Counted from the first letter of the stretch, positions 26,166 to 35,425 are shown. The stretch: 64,000 nt of DNA from Kuafuiihalomonas sp050331295 (GCA_050331295.1 JBHJGZ010000002.1:368495-432494), one strand, 5' to 3'. Notes: generated by a model not told the origin, from the letters alone. Numbers and translations: made by a program.

Positions 26166-27875
26166 TTAGAGAGGCGCCGGCGGCGTCTCTCCGGCCAAGG
26201 GATAGACCGGACGGATGTCCACCGGGACATCGGACAGACGGTCCAACGCGAACTGAAGAGGCGGCGTGATTCGCCCCATTTGGTCCAAGAGTGCATCGAC
26301 TCCGGCTTTGTCGCCGTCGTGCTGGAGAAGAACCAGGTCCCGAGTGAGTTTCTCGATGGCGACCTCCAGTCGTTCCGTGTCCACCGAGAACCGATCGTCT
26401 TCGATTCGTGCCGCGCCTTCGGCCAAGAAACGATTCAGCTGGATGGCGGCACCTTTTCCGTGGGCTTCAGCCACCCCGAAGCGAATGCTGCGAAACAATC
26501 CGGCAAAGTAGGAGATCAGGAACGGCTGTTCGAAGTCTTCGGGAAACTCTCCCCGCTCGATCATGTAGAGTACGTTGTACGCCCCCATGACGTCGGCCTT
26601 ACATTCTTCGATCGGCGAGTAGCTGGAGCCCAGCGCGAGTCGGACCTCTTGCCGCTCACCATCCACGCGGGTGAAGGCGGGGCCCAGGCTGTGGCTCAAT
26701 TCATGGAACAGTACCTGGTTGAAGAAAGCCGTGGCATCGAGGTCCTCGGTCCGAGATGGGTCGAGGATCCGCTGACCTATCGGCTTCAGGATCTCGTCGA
26801 ACTTGGTTTCGATCAGGTTTCGAAGCAGGACCTTCTTGGCCCCCTTTTCTTTGCGGACCCGTTCGTCATTCGGAAGATTAAAGGCGATGGTCTGAACCGA
26901 TTTTCGCGCGTCCCCGGACGAGAACACGAGGTCGACGACCCGGATGGGACTCTCTCGACCTCGAACGGTCTTCACTTGATCGGGAACCGGAAGGTTCTGC
27001 TCCATGTCCGGCAAGAGATCCTTGAAGTGTCGAAGGCGCCGAGAGGCCTCGGGGTCGCTCACTGTCACGAAGGACTCGAAAGCTGCCTTGAGACCCAGAA
27101 GCTTGTCTTCATAGGTCTCGTATGGTCCGATGGTGATCTCGACTCGAGAATCGAGGTCCATCCAAGCCTTGTCGGACTCGTAATAATCGCTGGTGCGGAA
27201 CGCCTCGGCTCGGCTTTCCAGAAATCGGGTGAGACTCTCGTTCTCGGTGGTTTCGGCCGCTTCTTCCAGTTTTGCCGCCGCCGGCTCGAGCCATTGTCGA
27301 TAAGCGACATGGTAGGGCTCCGCCACGAGGCGTTCTGCCTCTCGATGGACCACCGTGAACAGGCTGTAGAGAGCCGCCTTCTGCTCTGGATGTGCTCGGA
27401 CATACGCCCGCAGTTCATCGGCCGTGATGTCTTCGGGATAGTATCCGGCCCCCGGAGGACGCGGTCGGTCGATGGCGAACGGAGCATGATGGTCTTGTCG
27501 ATCCCAGGGCCCACGCATGATGTCGAAGTACTGCAATCGGGCTTCTGCCTGAGGTCCAGTCGCGGCCGCGAGCCGAGCCCGAAGCTCGGGCGAGCCACGA
27601 TAAGCCTGGCGGTCGAAGATGGGGTCCAGCAGCTTCGAAGCCTCGATGAGAAGGTCGAGCGTTTGCCGTTCCGAATCGGGTAGCGATGAAAGGTCGGCGT
27701 CGAGTTCGGCCACGACGAATTGATTCACCTTGGCGGCAAGGTTCTGGCCGGAGCGCGAGACGGCCGGAGACGCGGGCGAGGCCGCCACGGGTTGCGGCGC
27801 TGTGGGTCGCGTGGACTGACACGCCAGACCAAATCCGGCGCACAGCAGGCTCAGAACGATTGCGCGCTTTTCCAT
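26166..27875 (-). CDS. Exported M49-like (dipeptidyl peptidase III-type) zinc metallopeptidase lipoprotein
   Basis: 569 residues. The leader MEKRAIVLSLLCAGFGLAC ends in a lipobox. The zinc site is NQVLFHELSHSLGP (HExxH) with EECKADVMGAYNVLYM supplying the third ligand; both match family M49, though animal and yeast DPP III has HExxGH. AEAHGKGAAIQLNRFL, GPYETYEDKLLGLKAAFE and AYRQWLEPA also fit this family. DPP III removes dipeptides from oligopeptides. Secretion as a lipoprotein would place the activity in the periplasm or outside. It is convergent with the SNF2 gene, and the small lipoprotein gene lies upstream. Confidence 0.82.
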   Translation of the reverse strand: MEKRAIVLSLLCAGFGLACQSTRPTAPQPVAASPASPAVSRSGQNLAAKVNQFVVAELDADLSSLPDSERQTLDLLIEASKLLDPIFDRQAYRGSPELRARLAAATGPQAEARLQYFDIMRGPWDRQDHHAPFAIDRPRPPGAGYYPEDITADELRAYVRAHPEQKAALYSLFTVVHREAERLVAEPYHVAYRQWLEPAAAKLEEAAETTENESLTRFLESRAEAFRTSDYYESDKAWMDLDSRVEITIGPYETYEDKLLGLKAAFESFVTVSDPEASRRLRHFKDLLPDMEQNLPVPDQVKTVRGRESPIRVVDLVFSSGDARKSVQTIAFNLPNDERVRKEKGAKKVLLRNLIETKFDEILKPIGQRILDPSRTEDLDATAFFNQVLFHELSHSLGPAFTRVDGERQEVRLALGSSYSPIEECKADVMGAYNVLYMIERGEFPEDFEQPFLISYFAGLFRSIRFGVAEAHGKGAAIQLNRFLAEGAARIEDDRFSVDTERLEVAIEKLTRDLVLLQHDGDKAGVDALLDQMGRITPPLQFALDRLSDVPVDIRPVYPLAGETPPAPL

Positions 27876-27915
27876 CGGACTTCGCTACGATGTGGGTCGC
27901 CTTTTGTCGAGTGCG

Positions 27916-28218
27916 TCAACGAACTGGGCAGGCCAGGTTGACGCCTCCGGCGTGCGCTCGAGCGCATTGCGCGACGACTTCCATCGAGCATCGATTGGCA
28001 CGCTCGAGACACGATACATACGCGTCCATGGCCTGTAGTTGAGCCTCCGTACAATGACGGATCTTGGCCGGACACGAGACGTCGGGGCTGTAAGCCAATC
28101 CCGAGCCCGAACACCTTTCTTCGAAGAACCGTTCGCGCCGCTCGCATAGACCCGTCGCGCAGGCTGCGAGCTCGAGACTTACCAGGGCTGCCCCGACGAG
28201 GAGAACGCTTCGCTTCAC
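27916..28218 (-). CDS. Small cysteine-rich lipoprotein of unknown function
   Basis: A 100-residue protein. The leader KRSVLLVGAALVSLELAAC gives a clear lipobox at Cys20. The mature part has further cysteines spaced through CERRERFFEERCSGSG, CPAKIRHCTEAQLQ, VSCLERANRCSMEVVAQC and ACP, likely paired as disulfides in the periplasm. I recognise no family. GTG at 28218 is the only start that gives a good leader. It lies 40 bases upstream of the M49 lipoprotein gene on the same strand, so joint expression is possible. It is divergent from the M23 gene. Confidence 0.7.
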   Translation of the reverse strand: MKRSVLLVGAALVSLELAACATGLCERRERFFEERCSGSGLAYSPDVSCPAKIRHCTEAQLQAMDAYVSCLERANRCSMEVVAQCARAHAGGVNLACPVR

Positions 28219-28300
28219 GGCCTCACGGTCTGGGGACGGGATGCCGGCGTCAATCCCGCCATTGTGCCGTGCGCGCTCGCATGCCAGATCGCAGTGCTGA

Positions 28301-29695
28301 ATGAACGCCACTCTGGGGAGGCCGAAGCGCAAGGGGCGCAGCCTGGCCATCGGATCTGCGATCCTGGTCGTTTTGATCCTCGCGGCCGTGGTCTGGAGCG
28401 GTCTTCGCACCGGTAGCGCGCCGACGGTTCGCATCGAAGCCTCGGTTCCCGCCTTGGGCCGACAGACTCCGGTGAGTGTGAGGGTCGGGCCGTCCGACCG
28501 GGGGTTTCAGCGCCTTCAGATCGGCGTTCGCCAAGGCCAAACATCCATATCTCTCCGCGACGAGCCCGGTCAGGTCCTTCCGGTCTGGAGTCTGAGCGCT
28601 GGTCGTCCGGAATCCGAGCACGCCGTCGTGGTGCGCGCCGATGAATTGGGTTTCGAGGAGGGGCCGGCCACGGTTTGGGTGGACGTCGAGGCGGCCGGCA
28701 CATGGCTTTGGCGGGGCACCTCGACTCGGGCCGAACTCGAGTTGCCGGTACAGCTTCGCCCACCATCGTTGGCGCGTGGAGTGGGGAAGGTATTCGTCGC
28801 GCAAGGGGGCTCGGAGGTCGTCCGATACAGTGTGGGGCCCCGGGCGACCCGCCACGGTGTCAAGGTGCGAGGTGCGGAGTTTCCGGGCCATCCGTTGCCG
28901 GGGACTGGAGACTGCTTCGCCTTCTTCGCGTTGCCGTATGATTTTGATCGCTCGGAGGAGGTGATGCTGTTCGCGGAGGACGTGGTGGGAAACCGAACCG
29001 AGGCTCCTTTTATCGACCAGTTCATTTCCCGGCCGCCGACCCGGGATACGATTCGCCTTTCCGATTCGGTGCTCGAAGCCTTGGTCCCTCGCATCATGGC
29101 CCGGGTGCCGAGTCTCGAGGACCGCGGAAACATCGTCGACAACTACGTCCAGATCAACGCCGACCTCAGAAAGGCACTGGACGAGGAGCTCGTCGAGCTG
29201 GGAAAGCGAACCGTCCCAGCGTTTCAGTGGAACCAAACCTTCATCCCGATGCCGGCCAAGGTCGTTTCGTCTTTCGCCGACGTCCGCGCCTATTGGTACC
29301 AAGGGAAGGTCATCGACCGACAGACCCATTTGGGATTCGACCTGGCCTCGGTTCGAAGGGATCGGATCCCGGCAGCTAACGATGGCATCGTGGTGATGGC
29401 CGAGTATTTTGGGATCTATGGGAACACCTTGATCTTGGACCACGGCTACGGCCTCATGAGTCTCTATGGTCACATGAGTTCATTTGAAGTGAAGCCAGGT
29501 GATCGGGTCGAGCGCGGTCAGACCATCGGCCGGACCGGGGCGACGGGACTCGCCTTGGGTGACCATCTTCATTTCACCATGCTCGTGTACGGCCGGCCGG
29601 TGAGTCCGCTGGAATGGTGGGACACTCACTGGATTCAAGACCGCATCGCTTCGAAGCTCGAATCCGCGCTCTCGTTTCGGCCGGGAGACGGTTGA
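28301..29695 (+). CDS. M23-family (LytM-like) peptidase, membrane-anchored
   Basis: 464 residues. An N-terminal signal anchor (SLAIGSAILVVLILAAVVW) is followed by about 270 residues of unknown beta-rich region, then an M23 domain: THLGFDLASVRRDRIPAAND (first His and Asp ligands), GNTLILDHGYGLMSLYGHMS and GDHLHFTMLVYG (final HxH). All zinc ligands are present, so it may cut peptidoglycan cross-bridges, or alternatively activate amidases. The start ATG has no clear ribosome site. The stop overlaps the start of the methyltransferase gene (TGATG). Confidence 0.85.
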   Translation: MNATLGRPKRKGRSLAIGSAILVVLILAAVVWSGLRTGSAPTVRIEASVPALGRQTPVSVRVGPSDRGFQRLQIGVRQGQTSISLRDEPGQVLPVWSLSAGRPESEHAVVVRADELGFEEGPATVWVDVEAAGTWLWRGTSTRAELELPVQLRPPSLARGVGKVFVAQGGSEVVRYSVGPRATRHGVKVRGAEFPGHPLPGTGDCFAFFALPYDFDRSEEVMLFAEDVVGNRTEAPFIDQFISRPPTRDTIRLSDSVLEALVPRIMARVPSLEDRGNIVDNYVQINADLRKALDEELVELGKRTVPAFQWNQTFIPMPAKVVSSFADVRAYWYQGKVIDRQTHLGFDLASVRRDRIPAANDGIVVMAEYFGIYGNTLILDHGYGLMSLYGHMSSFEVKPGDRVERGQTIGRTGATGLALGDHLHFTMLVYGRPVSPLEWWDTHWIQDRIASKLESALSFRPGDG

Positions 29696-30549
29696 TGGCG
29701 CCGGCGCGAGCGAAGCGTAAGCCGGGGCGCAAGGCGTCTCCGAAACCGAAGCGGGCCTCCAGCGCGGACCGGTATGACCTGTATCAGCAGGCGGTTCAGG
29801 CTCCCGACGTGGATGTGTTGTTTTTCGAGAGGGTCTTCGAAGAACTTCATGGGTCCATGAAGGCCAGGGTGTTTCGGGAAGACTTTTGTGGAACCGCGGC
29901 CATGTGCTGTGAGTGGGTGAAGCGAGGGCAAGACCGGGTTGCGTACGGGGTCGACCTGGATCCCGAACCGATCGCGTGGGGCGAAGAGCACAATGTCAAT
30001 CGATTGGGTGATGACGCTCGGGCCCGAGTTCATTTGATCGAGGCGGATGTTCGAGATCCCGAAGCGCCGGAAGCCGACATCGTCGCTGCGCAGAACTTCT
30101 CCTATTGCGTCTTCAAGACACGAGATGAACTTCGCAGATACTTTTCGACCGTCCGTTCGAGGCTCCGCTCGCCTGGCATCTTCGTGGCCGATCTCTTCGG
30201 TGGATACGAATCGATGGAGGACGACCGCGAAGAGATCACCGAATACAAGGGCTTCGATTACGTGTGGGAGCAACACCGCTTCGACCCTGTGACCCACTTT
30301 GGGACCTACAAGATCCATTTTAGGTTCAAGGATCGGAGTCGGCTCGACGATGCATTCGTGTACGACTGGCGGCTTTGGACGATTCCCGAGGTGAGAGAGG
30401 TGTTGATCGAGGCCGGATTCGACCGGGCGGTGGTGTATTGGGAAGGGACGGACCCATCGACCGGAGAGGGAACCGATCGATACGACCGCGTCGAGAGTGG
30501 CGACTGTGATCCCGCGTGGAATGCCTACATCATCGGCGTCGTGGGCTGA
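29695..30549 (+). CDS. Class I SAM-dependent methyltransferase
   Basis: 284 residues. A basic, disordered N-terminus (ARAKRKPGRKASPKPKR) precedes a class I fold: FREDFCGTAAMCCEWVKRG (motif I region), VAYGVDLDPEPIAWG with the acidic SAM ribose ligand, and ADIVAAQNFSYCVFKTRDE. GIFVADLFGGYESMEDDR and WTIPEVREVLIEAGF follow. The target is not evident. It is translationally coupled to the M23 gene by TGATG overlap, and its 3' end overlaps the convergent histidine kinase gene by 25 bases. Confidence 0.8.
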   Translation: MAPARAKRKPGRKASPKPKRASSADRYDLYQQAVQAPDVDVLFFERVFEELHGSMKARVFREDFCGTAAMCCEWVKRGQDRVAYGVDLDPEPIAWGEEHNVNRLGDDARARVHLIEADVRDPEAPEADIVAAQNFSYCVFKTRDELRRYFSTVRSRLRSPGIFVADLFGGYESMEDDREEITEYKGFDYVWEQHRFDPVTHFGTYKIHFRFKDRSRLDDAFVYDWRLWTIPEVREVLIEAGFDRAVVYWEGTDPSTGEGTDRYDRVESGDCDPAWNAYIIGVVG

Positions 30550-32360
30550 GGGATCTCGGTTTCGATGGTCTCGCCGGAGCGACTCTTTCGATCACTTGGC
30601 CGACCCGCGTCGACGCTGTCGACAGTCGGAAGGGTGACCCAGAAGATGGACCCGCGCGGAAATGCGGGCTCAACCCCCACCGCTCCACGCATCGACTCGA
30701 CGAAGTGCTTCACGATGGCAAGACCCAATCCAGTGCCGCCCATGTCTCGCGAGCGACCCGGATCGATCCGATAGAATCGCTCAAAAATACGAGCGCGATG
30801 CTGCGCCTTGATTCCTGGGCCATCATCTTGGACTTCGATCCTCACGAGTCCTCCCTTCTGTTCGGCCCTCACCGCGACATGTCCACCTTCGGGCGTGTAC
30901 TTGATCGAATTGTCCAGGAGGTTCAACAGTACCTGGTCGAGTGCTTTGGCATCCGCCCACAGCGAGATGTCTTGATGCATCGAAACCTCGACCTTGATAT
31001 CTCGGTGCTCCGCCTTGGGTTCCACCGCCTCCACCGCCCTTCGCATGGCACCTTCCAACCGGACCGGGCCCAACTCGAATTGGTACCGGCCGGCCTCGAT
31101 GCGGGAGAGATCGAGGAGGTCGGCGATGATGCGCGACAAACGCTCGGAGTTACGGTGTAGCGCTTCCACGAAGCTTCGCGCCCGTTCAGGATCGTCGAGG
31201 GCTCCATCCAAAAGAGTTTCGGCGTTCGCCCGGATGATCGACACCGGAGTACGAAGCTCGTGGGATACGTTGGCCACGAAATCTTTGCGAACCAATTCGA
31301 GCCGCCGCATCTCGGTCACGTCGTGCATCACGATGACGGTACCCTGAGCCGAAGGCAGGGGCTGGGCGCGACCGAGGATCCGTCGAGAAGCCGAACCGCC
31401 AACCGGGAACTCGGTCGACGCGGGACCGAAGAGGCCTTTTCGGGCCAGGTCATTGAGGGACGGGACACGCACGACGTCCAGCAGGGGCTCTCCGACCGGG
31501 GACCGCTCCAGTCCGAGCAGGGCCAGGGTCGCCGGATTCACCAGGGTGACGCGCTGCTGTGCATCCAGAACCAGCACCGCCTCGCTCATTCCTTGGAGTA
31601 CCGTTTCGAAGCGGCTCCGTTCCGACGCGAGGGTTGCCATCGAATGCTCCAGTTGCTCGGCCATGCGGTTGAGGGAGCCGGCCAGGCCGGACAGTTCGTC
31701 GGCTCCGGTTGCCTCCACCGTTTCCCCGTGCCGGGCCGCCAGCATTCGCGCATATTCCACCAGCCGGAGGAGCGGGCGACTCGCCATGTAGGAGGCCAAC
31801 AGGCTGAGCCCAAACGCGAGGACCAGCCCCACCAGGCCGGCTCCCACCAGAAACCAGCGGAGACGAGCGATGGCATCGGCCACGTGCTGAAGGGGCATTG
31901 CCACCCGAACCACCAATATGTCTTCCACTCCCGCGGTGAGGGGCAGGGCGACGTACATCAGGTCTTCTTGGACGGTTCGACTGTGACGACGGGCAGTTCC
32001 GACTTCGCCTTGCAGGGCCCGTTTCACTTCCGGTCGCTCCCCGTGGTTCTCGATGAGTGGCAGCCGGTTTCGCGGGACGTTGCTGTCGGCCAGAACCTGA
32101 CCATCGGAGGCGATGAGGGTGATCCGATTGCCGGCTGCGTCGCTGAAAGAACGGACCAGGGGGTCCAGCCGCTGGGGATCGAGGGGGGAGAGGGCGGCGA
32201 TGGCTTCTCGAACGGTGTGGGCCTGCGCCGCCAGTGTCGTTTCGGTGCGAAGCACCAGCCAGTGCCGGAGCTTTCCTTCCAGGACCCAGCCGGTGACGCT
32301 TCCGGCGGCCATGATGGCCAAGAACGAAGCGGTGAAGAGCTTGAAGCGGATGCCGCCCAT
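30525..32360 (-). CDS. PhoR-type sensor histidine kinase
   Basis: About 611 residues. TM1 (KLFTASFLAIMAAGSVTGWV), a periplasmic sensor of roughly 130 residues, TM2 (LVGAGLVGLVLAFGLSLLA) and a HAMP region (RMLAARHGETVEATGADELS) lead to a PAS-like domain, then HisKA (FVANVSHELRTPVSII, phospho-accepting His) and HATPase with NLLDNSIKYT, DDGPGI and GTGLGLAIVKH. The layout is that of PhoR/ResE-like kinases. The partner regulator gene is 36 bases upstream. Phosphate control is only a guess, as no pst genes are nearby. GTG at 32366 is an alternative start. Confidence 0.88.
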   Translation of the reverse strand: MGGIRFKLFTASFLAIMAAGSVTGWVLEGKLRHWLVLRTETTLAAQAHTVREAIAALSPLDPQRLDPLVRSFSDAAGNRITLIASDGQVLADSNVPRNRLPLIENHGERPEVKRALQGEVGTARRHSRTVQEDLMYVALPLTAGVEDILVVRVAMPLQHVADAIARLRWFLVGAGLVGLVLAFGLSLLASYMASRPLLRLVEYARMLAARHGETVEATGADELSGLAGSLNRMAEQLEHSMATLASERSRFETVLQGMSEAVLVLDAQQRVTLVNPATLALLGLERSPVGEPLLDVVRVPSLNDLARKGLFGPASTEFPVGGSASRRILGRAQPLPSAQGTVIVMHDVTEMRRLELVRKDFVANVSHELRTPVSIIRANAETLLDGALDDPERARSFVEALHRNSERLSRIIADLLDLSRIEAGRYQFELGPVRLEGAMRRAVEAVEPKAEHRDIKVEVSMHQDISLWADAKALDQVLLNLLDNSIKYTPEGGHVAVRAEQKGGLVRIEVQDDGPGIKAQHRARIFERFYRIDPGRSRDMGGTGLGLAIVKHFVESMRGAVGVEPAFPRGSIFWVTLPTVDSVDAGRPSDRKSRSGETIETEIPQPTTPMM

Positions 32361-32396
32361 GTTCACGTACCGGGATCGGAACGGCGCCGTCCCGGT

Positions 32397-33092
32397 TCAC
32401 TCAGTGTGAGGTCGGAACCGGTATCCGACTCCGCGAAGCGTTTCGATGTATTCACCCGCCGCACCCAGCTTTTGTCGCAGACGCTTCACGTGGGTGTCGA
32501 CGGTGCGTGTGCTGACATCCGCTTGAATCCCCCAAACGTCATCCAGCAGTTGTTTTCGGCTTTGAACTCGACCTTTCCGGCTGAGCAATGTCGTCAAGAG
32601 TTTGAATTCCAGGGCCGTCAGGGTCACCTCGCTTCCGTCCAGCCAAACCTGATGGGCGTCCGGGTCGACGCGAAGCCGACCAAAGGCGATGTCTCCGTTC
32701 GATTCGAGGGAAGCGGGCTGCGTACGACGAAGGACCGCCCGAAGCCGAAGGAGCAGCTCCCGGACGGAAAAAGGCTTGGTGACGTAGTCGTCGGCGCCGA
32801 CTTCGAATCCGACGACGCGGTCGATCTCCTCACCCTTGGCCGTCAGCATCACCACCGGGATCGCCCGAGTCTCGGGCCGGTTGCGAAGCTGGCGGCAGAC
32901 CTCCGTCCCCGGCATGTCCGGCAACATCAGATCCAAAAGAACGATGTCTGGAGTCGGCTGGAGCTCGGCCAGGTCGATGGCGTCTCGACCACTCAGGGCC
33001 GATCGTGTCTGATACCCTTCTCGCTCCAGGTTGTATTCGAGCGTGGTGACGAGGTCCCTCTCGTCATCCACAATCAGCACCAGGCCCGCCAT
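32397..33092 (-). CDS. PhoB/OmpR-family response regulator
   Basis: 231 residues. The receiver has VLIVDDERDLVTTLEYNL, phospho-acceptor Asp in DIVLLDLMLPDMPG, PVVMLTAK and the lysine in DDYVTKPFS. The C-terminal winged helix ends with VDTHVKRLRQKLG and ETLRGVGYRF. It binds DNA as a phosphorylated dimer and is surely paired with the downstream kinase gene. ATG at 33092 starts the receiver. It stands 78 bases downstream of egtB on the same strand, so readthrough from the ergothioneine genes is possible. Confidence 0.9.
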   Translation of the reverse strand: MAGLVLIVDDERDLVTTLEYNLEREGYQTRSALSGRDAIDLAELQPTPDIVLLDLMLPDMPGTEVCRQLRNRPETRAIPVVMLTAKGEEIDRVVGFEVGADDYVTKPFSVRELLLRLRAVLRRTQPASLESNGDIAFGRLRVDPDAHQVWLDGSEVTLTALEFKLLTTLLSRKGRVQSRKQLLDDVWGIQADVSTRTVDTHVKRLRQKLGAAGEYIETLRGVGYRFRPHTE

Positions 33093-33170
33093 CCGCGGTC
33101 TTTCCTTACCGGAGAGTCTGTGACAGCCACGTGACAGCGTCGTAGCGCTACGCGGGGCAGGCGAAGTGTT

Positions 33171-34445
33171 TCAGGGGGTTCGAGCCATTCGGAAGCCCTG
33201 AAACGCCCATCTCTGATGAGGGTAAAAGAAGTTCCGGTATGTAGCGCGGATGTGACTGCTCGGCGTCGCACAGCTGCCTCCCCGGAGCACCACCTGGTTC
33301 GACATGAACTTGCCGTTGTACTCCCCCAATGCGCCCGGAACCGGAGTGTAACCCGGATACGGAGCATACGCGCTTTGCGTCAATTCCCAGGCGTCGCCGA
33401 ACATCTGCCGAGGCTCCGTCTCCGTCGACGCGGCCGCCGGGCTCGGCGTGAGCCGAGCGTTTTCCAGGAAGTTTCCGCCCCGCGGAGCCGACGCCGCCGC
33501 GTGCTCCCACTCGAATTCGGTGGGAAGACGACGGCCGCTCCATCGAGCGTAGGCGTCCGCCTCGAACCAGCTCACGTGGATCACCGGGAGGTTCGGGTCG
33601 AGGAGCATGGGTCCCCTGAGGGTGAACTCCAGCCAGCCTTCATCGGTCTCCGACCAGTACAAGGGATGACGCCATGCGTCCCGGGTCACCCAGTCCCAAC
33701 CATCGGCCATCCAGTGTCGGTGGTCCTGGTAGCCGCCGTCCTCGATGAATTCGAGGAACTCTGCATTCGTCACCATCCGGTCCGCCATCTCGAACGGATG
33801 GATGAGGACGCCGTGCCGCGGGAACTCGTTGTCGAACCCGAACCCCACGCCGTCGTTGCCGATCTGAACGGTCCCCCCCGGAAATCCCAGAAACCGCGCC
33901 GGCGCTGCCGACGCCGAGGGGCGTGATTCGGCCGGAGCGCGGAAGACGGGTTGGAGCGGGTTGGAGGAGAAGACGTGCTTGATGTCCATCAAGAGGAGCT
34001 CCTGATGCTGCTGCTCGTGATGAAGCCCCAACGTGATCCGTCGACTGATCTCGGCCCAGTCTCGCTCCGCCGCATCCTCGACCAGCTGGATCAACCGCCG
34101 ATCGATCTCCCGTCGGTACTCCAGCACCCGCTCGACTCCCGGACGCGACAGCAGGCCCCTGAGCGGTCGCGGCTGCCGCGCGCCCATCGCCTCGTAGTAG
34201 GAGTTGAACAGGTAGCCGAACGAGGCGTCGAAAGCCCGATGGTTTGAAGCGAAGGGCGCCAGCACGAATGTTTCGAAGAACCACGTCGTGTGTCCCAGAT
34301 GCCATTTGGTCGGACTCACGTCCGGCATCGACTGAACCACCATGTCTTCGGGCGTCAGATCGTCACTGAGACTGACGGTGGTGGAACGGACCGAGGTCAG
34401 GCGGCTGATGGCCCTGGATCGTTCGAGGGTGTTGTTGCGGGTCAT
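33171..34445 (-). CDS. egtB: Ergothioneine biosynthesis sulfoxide synthase EgtB
   Basis: 424 residues with two domains. The N-terminal DinB-like half holds the iron histidines: KWHLGHTTWFFETFVLAPF and GLHHEQQHQELLLMDIKH. The C-terminal half is a formylglycine-generating-enzyme-like fold (FPGGTVQIGNDGVGFGFDN, LPTEFEWEHAAA, VVLRGGSCATP). EgtB joins trimethylhistidine and a thiol in an O2- and iron-dependent step. The gene overlaps egtD by four bases (ATGA). No egtA or egtC is adjacent, so cysteine rather than gamma-glutamylcysteine could be the sulfur donor (inferred). EgtE is not adjacent either. Confidence 0.92.
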   Translation of the reverse strand: MTRNNTLERSRAISRLTSVRSTTVSLSDDLTPEDMVVQSMPDVSPTKWHLGHTTWFFETFVLAPFASNHRAFDASFGYLFNSYYEAMGARQPRPLRGLLSRPGVERVLEYRREIDRRLIQLVEDAAERDWAEISRRITLGLHHEQQHQELLLMDIKHVFSSNPLQPVFRAPAESRPSASAAPARFLGFPGGTVQIGNDGVGFGFDNEFPRHGVLIHPFEMADRMVTNAEFLEFIEDGGYQDHRHWMADGWDWVTRDAWRHPLYWSETDEGWLEFTLRGPMLLDPNLPVIHVSWFEADAYARWSGRRLPTEFEWEHAAASAPRGGNFLENARLTPSPAAASTETEPRQMFGDAWELTQSAYAPYPGYTPVPGALGEYNGKFMSNQVVLRGGSCATPSSHIRATYRNFFYPHQRWAFQGFRMARTP

Positions 34446-35425
34446 GAGGCCGGCTCCTCTTTTTTGAGACGGATCACAGAAAAGTATCCGTGGTCATCCG
34501 TCCAATGACGGTCAGCAATCCATCCGGTGCCTTCCGTGAGCTGGTAGAAGCTCTCCAGTGAATATTTGTGGCTGTTCTCGGTGTGGATCGTTTCGCCGGC
34601 CTGAAAGGGGACCGACATGTCGAGGGCCTCGATGCGAACGGTTTGATCCACGGTACTGACCAGATGCATCTCGATCCGCTTCAACGCGTCGCTCCAAAGC
34701 GCGAGGTGCTCGAATCGATCGGGGTCGAAGTTTCCGCCGAGCTCTCGGTTGATGCGGAGCAGTGCATTCTTGTTGAACTCGGCAGTCACGCCCTCCTCGT
34801 CGTCATAAGCAGAAATGAGGATGTCGAGGTCCTTGATTTGATCGAATCCGAGCAAGAGTCTGTCGCCGGGGCTCGCGTGGTTCGCGATATCGGCAAGAAA
34901 TCCGGAGGCCTCGCCGACCGGAAAATTGCCGATATTGCCCCCCAAAAACATCCCGAAATGAGGTGCTGGGGCCCGGCGCACGGCATCCAACGCGTCTTGA
35001 TAGGAAGCGGCCAGGAGTTTGAGGCTGAGGGTCGGCAGGTTTTGGGTCAAGCGTTGGGCAGCCTCTTGGAGCGCGGCCTCCGAGATGTCCGTGGCCCAGT
35101 ATGTGAGCTTCGGATGGGTTTGCAGGGCCCGTCTGATCACGATCTCACTTTTCTCGGCGTTGCCGCTCCCGAGCTCGTATAGGGTGGAGAGTGGGCCCAC
35201 GTCGACGATTTCTGCTGCGTAGCGCTCCAGGATCGCGTGTTCTGTGCGCGTCACGTAGTACTCAGGAGTCCGGCAGATGCGCTCGAAGAGTTCAGAGCCC
35301 CGTGCGTCGTAGAAGAAAATCGGACGCAGCTCCTTCTGTGGTTGAGTCAAGCCAAATCGGACGACTGTTGCCAGATCTTCAACCTGCCGGTGGGCCGAGA
35401 CCCGTTCGATATTGAAAGTGCCCAC
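34442..35425 (-). CDS. egtD: L-histidine N-alpha-methyltransferase EgtD
   Basis: 327 residues, matching EgtD (about 320). The fold has QKELRPIFFYDARGSELFE, TRTEHAILERYAAEI, LYELGSGNAEKSEIVI (SAM loop), LGGNIGNFPVGEA and IHTENSHKYSLESF near the substrate pocket. It trimethylates histidine to hercynine. GTG at 35425 is chosen because family similarity starts at VGTFNIERV and AGG lies just upstream; ATG at 35515 adds 30 residues without similarity and has no ribosome site. It is the first gene of the egtDB unit and is coupled to egtB by a four-base overlap. Confidence 0.9.
   Translation of the reverse strand: MGTFNIERVSAHRQVEDLATVVRFGLTQPQKELRPIFFYDARGSELFERICRTPEYYVTRTEHAILERYAAEIVDVGPLSTLYELGSGNAEKSEIVIRRALQTHPKLTYWATDISEAALQEAAQRLTQNLPTLSLKLLAASYQDALDAVRRAPAPHFGMFLGGNIGNFPVGEASGFLADIANHASPGDRLLLGFDQIKDLDILISAYDDEEGVTAEFNKNALLRINRELGGNFDPDRFEHLALWSDALKRIEMHLVSTVDQTVRIEALDMSVPFQAGETIHTENSHKYSLESFYQLTEGTGWIADRHWTDDHGYFSVIRLKKEEPAS

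Noticed and set aside
31260..33134. Long open frame on the plus strand opposite the two-component genes
   Set aside because: It is antisense to clear PhoR- and PhoB-type genes, has no family similarity, and is the expected shadow of GC-rich codon use. The same applies to 25938-27683, 61161-62846, 23797-25062, 22208-23698 and 37896-39011.
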